A stretch of DNA of 64,000 nt from Macrocybe gigantea (taxonomy: Eukaryota; Basidiomycota; Agaricomycetes; Agaricales; Callistosporiaceae). The stretch spans positions 806,001 to 870,000 of the forward strand of contig SJRY01000266.1 of assembly GCA_011319805.1 (NCBI GenBank), in the 5' to 3' direction. A program made the translations under genes and the position numbers. Positions 57,630-64,000 of the stretch are shown one piece after another. Numbering within the stretch: position 1 is the first letter of the stretch; each line of letters starts with the position of its first letter. The notes beneath the pieces were generated by a model, which did not search any database, was not told where the DNA came from, and saw only the letters and a program-made list of their open reading frames with translations.

Positions 57630-58845
57630 TCATTTCTGGTTAAGAACGGTCAGCATAGCAATCACCACATCCGAGAGTTCCTTGCCTTCGTGCAGCACTT
57701 TCGACAAATTCTCATCACCAGCGAGGCGCACCCAGTATGCGCTCTCGTCCGCTTCAATAGCAGGAATGGATGAATGGCGGGAATAGTTGTTCTTGATGCC
57801 AGCCAACAAATTTGAAGGCAGCTTCCGCAAGTGCGCCGACCGCGCATGTGGGCTGGTATCCTGTTGGATCGTCGACAGATGGATCGGCCAATGGACGCCG
57901 GGAAGGCCGACGACGAGTCGGTGGTACAGTTCCTTGAACTGCGGCCTTTGTTTGCGGACGATGTTCCCCACTTTGCCCCTGTTCTCCGCAGGCAGTATCA
58001 TGCGAGGGTCACCGCTGTAGCTGATGCCCGCGATGCGCTCAAAGAGCTCCGTCTCCGAGAACTCGGACGGCAGAGTAAGAAGCGCAGCGCGGACGGCAGA
58101 AGTCAGGTTGACCTGCTGCGTAAGCCGCACACGAGCATCATCCTTGATGATTCGGAGGGGCTTGTGCATGCGACCCGCGAGATACAGCGTCTTCCAATTG
58201 AGCAGATCTGCACAGAGATTATCAACAGTGGTCACGCCGTATTTAATCACCTGCGACGAAAGCTTCAAAGACATGTCCAGTTACATCCGCACTGAAGCCA
58301 CTTACGACGTCATTCATGGGAACGTAGGCATTGAACCAGACTCCTGGGCCAATCTGCTCCACACTGGAAACATAGGACGACCCAAAGAGGCGTGCATGCA
58401 GGGGGTAATGACTGGGGTGCTGATGCATGTTGATAGAATGAAAATGATCCGCATGCGTGACGGCGAACATGAAATCGAGCATGGGAGTGTCCTTGGCCTT
58501 CTTCAAATCATACCCGTCCTGCTCAAACACCCCAGAACCGTATGCAAACGCATAACGGATGGGTGCGTCAAACTGGGCGACGATGGACTCGAGAAGCGCG
58601 CGCGTCGAATTAGATACAGGAAGTAATTGATTACGACCAAAGCTAGGAGGTAGATAGGGCAGACCGGGATGTTGGAGAGAAGGAGCGGGGCGCGGGCGAG
58701 GATAGAGTGCGGTGCGGGGCTTGGAGGATTTGCTTGACTTTGGCGGAGGAAAGGGGAGTTCCGGTGGGTTCGATAAAGTTTCTGTGGCAAGGGAACGAGC
58801 GAGTAATGCTGTGCGAGGGACAGCGCGAGGGAAGCGAGCTAGCAT
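57630..58845 (-). CDS. TAM41: Mitochondrial phosphatidate cytidylyltransferase Tam41 (Mmp37)
   Basis: Exons 58845-58306 (180 codons) and 58250-57630 (207 codons with stop), 386 residues. The presequence MLARFPRAVPRTALLARSLA is typical for matrix import. Catalytic region: YAFAYGSGVFEQDGYD, MLDFMFAVTHADHFHSINMH, QHPSHYPLHARLFGSSYVSS, GVWFNAYVPMND; exon 2: VIKYGVTTVDNLCADLLNWK, LYLAGRMHKPLRIIKDD, ISYSGDPRM. Tam41 makes CDP-diacylglycerol at the inner membrane for cardiolipin synthesis. An upstream in-frame ATG at 58959 would give a poor presequence, so 58845 was chosen. Confidence 0.94.
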
Positions 58846-59048
58846 GGCGGCAAGGCGTCGTAGTCGTCGTCGAGTGTGTTGTGGTCGTCCCGGAGTCTCG
58901 AGGACGTCGAGGACATTCGTCTGCCCGAAAATATTTGAATTGACGAATCCTCCCTCCACCTGCTCACGTGCTGCGGCATCGGCACCGGCACAAATTTAAC
59001 CATAGCAAAATAAATAATTCCAATTAATTTTACAATACATATCCGAGA

Positions 59049-61662
59049 TCAGCGCTCTGCCGGCTCAACGCTTGTCGCCCTTAGGCTGTTCGAATCGTAC
59101 ACTCGCCGGTTGCGAATACGAGAGGCATTCAGACTCACTGCCCTGCCTCCCATCTGCCGGAAGCTGCCCGTCATGCCTGAGCTTGCGCCCGACGCGATCC
59201 CACCCGCAGCATCCGACTTCCCCGGCTTCGCTTGCTCATCCAACTGATTCCCTCTCACACCTCCAATGGCCCATCCTTCCTCTACGCAACGTTTGATGCT
59301 CCATAGCCATGTCAGCGCGAATACAGGAGTGCAGATGAGCACGTTCAACACTGGGAACAAATCTGGATAACGAGAAGGAGGGGTGATGAACCATTCGGCA
59401 ACGTGCACAGTAAAGGCAGCGACGTAGAAACCCTGTTGAAAACGTTGCGTAAATATCTGACCAGGAATAAGCCAGTGAAAAGACAGACAAAGGATAAAAG
59501 TTGAAGGGGTGATTTTGAAGGCAGTCTGAATGGATTATGGCCGACAAGCCTGTTCCAGAGAACTAGGATGGCAATGTACTGCACACCCAATCCATCTCTT
59601 TTCAAGAGAGGCCACAAGCTATAAGCAGATGTCAGGGTGGTCAAAACAGTGGACAAGAGAGTGACATGCCTAAAAACCGCTGCATTGTTGACAACACACC
59701 CCAAGAAAACAGTGAGGAGTCGACATAGGCGCTGGAAAGCAGCAGTGTCAATGGCATGAGAGGCAGCAGAATCGTCTTCTCGTGGACTTGAAACGAGAAC
59801 AGAAAGAATGACATTGAGCTGTTCAAAAGTGCGTAGGGAAGGAGTGGAAGGAACGGCGTCCATCTCTGCTTTTGCGCGTCCTTGCCTTGCCCGAGTCGGT
59901 GACTGTAGCCTGATTTAAGCATGACGATAACGCTGGGAAGAAAGCCAAGAGCTGTAAATGCCGCAGAAAGCCTGACGAGGACGCTCGGAGAACTCCATCT
60001 CTTCCACTTGAATACCACATTTGTAGCACACCAGAAATTCGCGACCTTGTCCTCAAATAGACCACGAGCGAACGGGAAAATGCGTGTGACTGGATCTACG
60101 ATGCCTGATAGTGGTGCAAACGGGGAAGAAATGGCAGGAACAAGATAATGAATGTAATGACGGTTGCGGCGGCCAATCGGATGAACAGGTTCCGACTGTA
60201 ACATGTCTATTAGAATGAGAACTGGAGAAGATTTATGTTTCAGCTTACCCCTGTGGTGGCCCAAGATAAACATTTTGCAATAAGGTATGTTCCGATGGCA
60301 GGCGCATAGTAGAGTGCCATTTGCTTGAATCCGAGACTCAGGACGAAACAAATCGCACCCAAGATATCATGTCCCATGGCAAAAAAGTCGAGACATAACA
60401 GAGATAGACCTATATTTGGTGTCCGTTAACCCAGGAAGTCGTCCAGTAGGTCGACGGTAACGCACCGAGCATCACCGAGTTGTATTGGAAATGTCCAAAG
60501 TCAATCAACAACATGGCGGGTTGGAATAGCAAAGTCAGGAGCGCAACATTCTTCATTACGTGGATCAGCCTACATCTAACTAAGAAAACCGACAGGCACT
60601 GACTTGCGTTCGTTTTGACCTAGTTCCTTGCCATGTCTTGATGAAGAGCAACAAAGCAGGAATCCACACCAATGCATCCAACACCAACACGGTCGTACGC
60701 ATATAGATTTTGCTCTCCTCTGTTTCGATCCCTCGAGATTTGTCGAGCGCAAACCAGGAAGGATTTAGCCAAGATCCACTGTCAGGTATGTGAATCTTCC
60801 GATTCAACCATAGAGCCCGAGGGAGAAACATACATCATACCACATAGCCACGAAACGTATGCCGTCAAAGGGGGATAGTCGAGACCCCAGTACTGCAGAT
60901 CGTACTTGTACCACTGTCGGATGGGCAGATGTATGGTCAACTCCATCCAATGGCGCTGGGCTTCGTAGTCTCCATACATGGGCGGAATATTGTAACCTTG
61001 GAAAGATTTCAGTTCAAAAGCTATGTTGAGACGTGTGCCGAGATGAACACACCTGAATACGAACCAAGACTAAGGCAAGCCTTGACCAGTGTCGAGCCCA
61101 AGAGAGATATAGGCACGACCGACGACTTCATGCCCGTCTTATGCATCCACCGGACCCACCTCCGAGCCATTGACGCTGTCGCCTCCGTGTCAACCTTGTC
61201 GCGAGGGCGCGCGCTGTGGGCATGCTCTTGTCCTAGAAGCGAGCTAAGACTGTGCTGATGTCCCAAAACTTTTTTTCGCGGGATTTTGACAGAGGATTGG
61301 CTGTATAAAGAGGTAGGAGACCCGGCGCGCGAGGACATGGGAGAAAGCGGCGGTGTGCGCATCCATTGCTGGCTTGCCGAACTATCGATGAGGTGTCTGC
61401 GAGGCGTGGGGGATAATATTTCAGGTGACAATCTAACGGAATTCGATCAAAGTCGGTCAGTGCGAGCGCGTTGCTAATATATTGACCTTGCTTTTCTTGC
61501 CAGCGATTCTTGGGATTGGTAATGACGAGGAATGGATGTACGCGTCGTGGAAGGGCTGGAAGGTAGCTGATAAGCTGCTTTGCTTGTGTTCGTGCTAGTA
61601 GTCCTTATGCGCGTGGGCCTCTTAGGAAGATCTTCAGGGGGAAGTGCAGACGACTCAAACAT
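59049..61662 (-). CDS. ALG6: Dolichyl-P-Glc:Man9GlcNAc2-PP-dolichol alpha-1,3-glucosyltransferase (GT57)
   Basis: The hallmark block reads YNIPPMYGDYEAQRHWMELT, IHLPIRQWYKYDLQYWGLDY, PPLTAYVSWLCG, as in Alg6, which adds the first glucose to the lipid-linked oligosaccharide in the ER lumen. Further parts include LNPSWFALDKSRGIETEESK, many hydrophobic segments (59600-60500), and the C-terminal PPSRYPDLFPVLNVLICTPV. The protein has a long Ser/Pro-rich cytosolic N-terminus (from MFESSALPPEDLPKRPTRIR) before the first membrane segment SVVPISLLGSTLVKACLSLG. Several introns; one at about 60968-61020 splits SLGSYSG from YNIPPMYG. The start at 61662 is the first ATG in the N-terminal frame. Confidence 0.9.
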
Positions 61663-61755
61663 TGGGACGGAGGAGGTTGCCTTGCATTCGGCAATATGTG
61701 CCAACACGACATGTGGAACGGGCAAACAACGTGTCACAATCAGACCGGATGCACT

Positions 61756-62700
61756 CTAATCTATATCCTCCCCTTCAATCACCTTCTCTCCATCTTCTGA
61801 AAATTTGACATTTTGCTGTCGGTGAGAATGAGCTGCAGGTCGAACTGTGGACAGGAAAGCGTCTGCCTTACTGGGTGGCTAGAAGACTTTCCGATATACT
61901 TCGTATGGTCTATAGACGCAATTAATCAGTGTCGATGGAAGACCGCCTCATTTGCTTACATCCGTATGCGACGAGTTCTCCGGCAGGATTTGTAAAATCA
62001 ACGCGGGTGTACGCCAACGATTTACCTGTACCGCATTGTGAATGAATTCAAACGTCAAAGTCGCTAACATCATTCTTACCCATTCCCGTCAGGACGGCTT
62101 TCGCATGTATAACATCACCCACGCGTCCGCCTGGGCGAACGAATGACGTGCCGATGTCAGTAGAGACGCCAGTCATATAATGTCCTTTGGTGGACACCGC
62201 AAGCGACCCGAGCGTGTCCGTCAATGAAAGGATGAGACCTCCGTGGACTAGGGAGCAGCCGATCAGGGCAAATTCTGCCATTCTAAAGCACAACGATGGT
62301 CACCTGTCTTTTTGGAGTCGTGTTAGTTGCATTCTTCCAGGAAGTCAAGCGATATATACGCACTCCAACCCGGTTGACTACACCGCAGACGGTCAACAGG
62401 CGCTTGATAATGCTTCAGTTGGGGACATACGGTTGTATTCTTCTATCTCCAGCGACGCCTCCACCTGGCCTGGTCGAGCACGGTGTACAATGAGCTAATT
62501 CCGAAGATGTAACAGTTTATGTCACTGGGAATACTCTGGTCATGCGCGAAGTCTATCCTTACGTTTGGGAAGCATTGCGCATCGTGTCCTGGACCATTTT
62601 CGGCGTTGGATGAGAATGGAGTCATCCCGTCGCTCTCGGGGCGTACCTTTATTGTCAATGAACGAGCGCCAGACCTTTCCGCAGAAAGCTCATGTCAGAA
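61756..62700 (-). CDS. Hotdog-fold acyl-CoA thioesterase (ACOT13-like)
   Basis: Read across several short introns: KVWRSFIDNKGHDAQCFPN, LIVHRARPGQVEASLEIEEY, N then MAEFALIGCSLVHGGLILSL, TDTLGSLAVSTKGHYMTGVS, TDIGTSFVRPGGRVGDVIHA, GKSLAYTRVDFTNPAGELVA, YGYHTKYIGKSS. HGG at the end of the first strand and the central helix TDTLGSLA identify the PaaI/ACOT13 family, which hydrolyses acyl-CoA. The first exon(s) and start codon are not resolved. The C-terminus either stops soon after HTKYIGKSS or, with a one-base change, continues to TAG near 61756. The gene is upstream of, and in the same orientation as, ALG6. Confidence 0.75.
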
Positions 62701-63136
62701 ATGTAAATGTCGAACAAAAATCCTCGACAGGACTTGCCCTTCTAGTGAATCGCAAGCACGCGGACATTGTGCACGCGTTCAGGAATGTTGGTGGCGATAG
62801 AATTGGTGTTGACGGCTCGGGCTGTCACGAGCTCACAATTGCATGTTGCAAAGCTTGATTGCCACCATCCACTTCATCGTTGGCGGTCATCAACGCGATA
62901 TCTACGTCCGTCTTAACATCGCTGCAGATTGCGATGCCATATATTCCCAGTTTCTGATCTTACTTGGCGTATCTGCAACCAATATCGACACCGTCGTCGG
63001 ATGTTTCGGGTCTTGCAGTTCCCCGTATAACCGTATCCAAATCAAGTGACCATACGATGCGACGCCCCCCGTCACATATATATACACATTCCCTTACTAC
63101 CACGAAATGGGGCCTTACGTTGTTTGAACGACCAAT
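62701..63136. other. Intergenic or unresolved 5' region
   Basis: Divergent region between the thioesterase gene and the acyl-CoA dehydrogenase gene. It probably contains the unplaced first exon of the thioesterase. No other gene seen. Confidence 0.35.
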
Positions 63137-64000
63137 ATGCGCATTGAAGAGGGGTTTCAACCAGTATGTTTTAGTAAATCAACAACTGCCGTGCCGACGC
63201 TGACAGGCCTTGAATTCCAGACTCCATTTACATACGAGAATGCCTACACGACCGACCCTGTGATCCCGGCTCTCTTGAGGCGAACACTTCCACAAAGGTA
63301 TCGTTGTCGTCCTCCGTCAACCAAACATGTGCTAATGCGACATTTGAAGCGTGTTCAAGGAGGTCGACGCAGACCTTGAGCGTTTCGGAGGGAAGTGGTC
63401 ACCTGTGCGTCAATTTGCTCACATGTCCTGCTCCCAAGGATCGCTGATGTCATTGTGAAGCAATTCTCGAGCTGGGAAAGCCGGAAAGAGTGATCCCACC
63501 GACTCTTGTCCAGTACGATCAATGGGGCCGAAGAGTGGACGAGTTGCGCACCAGCGAGGGTTGGAGAAACCTCAAAGCCGTCGCACAGAAGGAAGGTCTG
63601 CCCGGAATATTCTACGAACGCAAATACGACGAACACAGTCGTTCGTATGGTTTTTCCAAGATGATGCTCATGTCTGGGGAGGCACATATGGCAAGTCCGC
63701 TCATTGTCGTACTTTTCCTCTTGTTCATACTTTCCATAGGTTTTCTGCCCTATAAGCATGACCGATGGTGCCGCTCGCGTCATTGAACTGCTGGGCTCCG
63801 ACGAAATGAAGAGGCATCTGTTGCCCCGACTGATCAGGTTCGTCAAGATGATGCTCCCCAGATCTAAAGCGATTTCCTAAATAGTCTGATAGTCGAGACC
63901 CCTCATGCGCTTTCACATCCGGTCAATGGATGACGGAGGTGCGTTCATTTGCCGTTTGCAATTTAAAGCAGAATGTTCACTGGTTGTGTTTAGCGGCCGG
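63137..64000 (+). CDS. AidB-like acyl-CoA dehydrogenase, N-terminal part
   Basis: ATG at 63137: MRIEEGFQPVCFSKSTTAVP, LTGLEFQTPFTYENAYTTDP, an intron (about 63299-63350), FKEVDADLERFGGKWSP, another intron, then RVIPPTLVQYDQWGRRVDEL, GLPGIFYERKYDEHSRSYGF and, after an intron before 63741, FCPISMTDGAARVIELLGSD. The SMTDGAARVIE segment is the region that binds FAD and substrate in the AidB/isovaleryl-CoA-dehydrogenase branch. The gene continues beyond the right edge. The C-terminal catalytic Glu is not in the window. A mitochondrial or peroxisomal oxidase or dehydrogenase role is inferred from the family. Confidence 0.85.

Noticed and set aside
1..64000. tRNA or rRNA genes, CRISPR arrays
   Set aside because: None seen by eye; the genome is eukaryotic, so CRISPR arrays are not expected. 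A tRNA-scan would be needed to exclude short tRNA genes fully.

Overview
The window is nuclear DNA of a filamentous basidiomycete, most likely an Agaricomycete. Genes are split by many short introns (about 48-65 bp, GT-AG, sometimes GC-AG). The genic parts hold conserved eukaryotic genes (RAD50, ALG6, a derlin, TAM41, mitochondrial ribosomal proteins) and the repeats are fungal Ty3/gypsy chromoviruses and a Ty1/copia element. Everything here was read by eye from the sequence; no database search was run.

Layout. 1-2973: two minus-strand genes, an F-box-type protein cut by the window edge and an NDUFAF6-like squalene/phytoene-synthase-family protein. 3067-40466: one continuous 37.4-kb stack of transposable elements. 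A small DNA element with 26-bp perfect terminal inverted repeats was hit by a chromovirus (A, 3643-40221, target duplication GTAGT). A was then hit by chromovirus B (3670-10521, ATACT), a solo LTR of family C (12355-12674, GAAGG), chromovirus C (12810-20447, GAGAC, itself containing a solo LTR of family D at 14642-15774), gypsy element D (22182-33621, TCGG) and copia element E (35082-39982, TGGCT). Removing each insertion plus one copy of its duplication restores the reading frame or the LTR underneath. LTR divergence agrees with the nesting order (A oldest, E youngest), and differences and stop codons are mostly C-to-T or G-to-A.

40395-64000: a gene-dense region. In order: a transmembrane protein whose C-terminus runs into the DNA element, MRPL24 (bL28m), SDHAF1, MRPL4 (uL29m), RAD50, a SMYD-type SET/MYND protein, a DUF4436-like membrane protein, a derlin, a nucleoside-diphosphate-kinase-fold protein lacking the catalytic His, TAM41, ALG6, a hotdog-fold acyl-CoA thioesterase and the start of an AidB-like acyl-CoA dehydrogenase. 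Many of these act in mitochondria.

Most notable: (1) element D carries, between integrase and 3' LTR and on the opposite strand, a five-exon gene whose exons join in phase over 601 codons and encode a fungal Zn2Cys6-like cysteine cluster; (2) all three chromoviruses (A, B, C) have an 11-13-nt sequence just inside the 5' LTR that is complementary to an LTR site lying 32-33 bp downstream of a TATA box, i.e. a Tf1-style self-primer placed at the predicted RNA start; (3) D has a second copy of its polypurine tract near its centre; (4) element C has a third ORF that overlaps the pol stop codon as ATGA; (5) several conserved genes contain single-base losses, which may be assembly errors.
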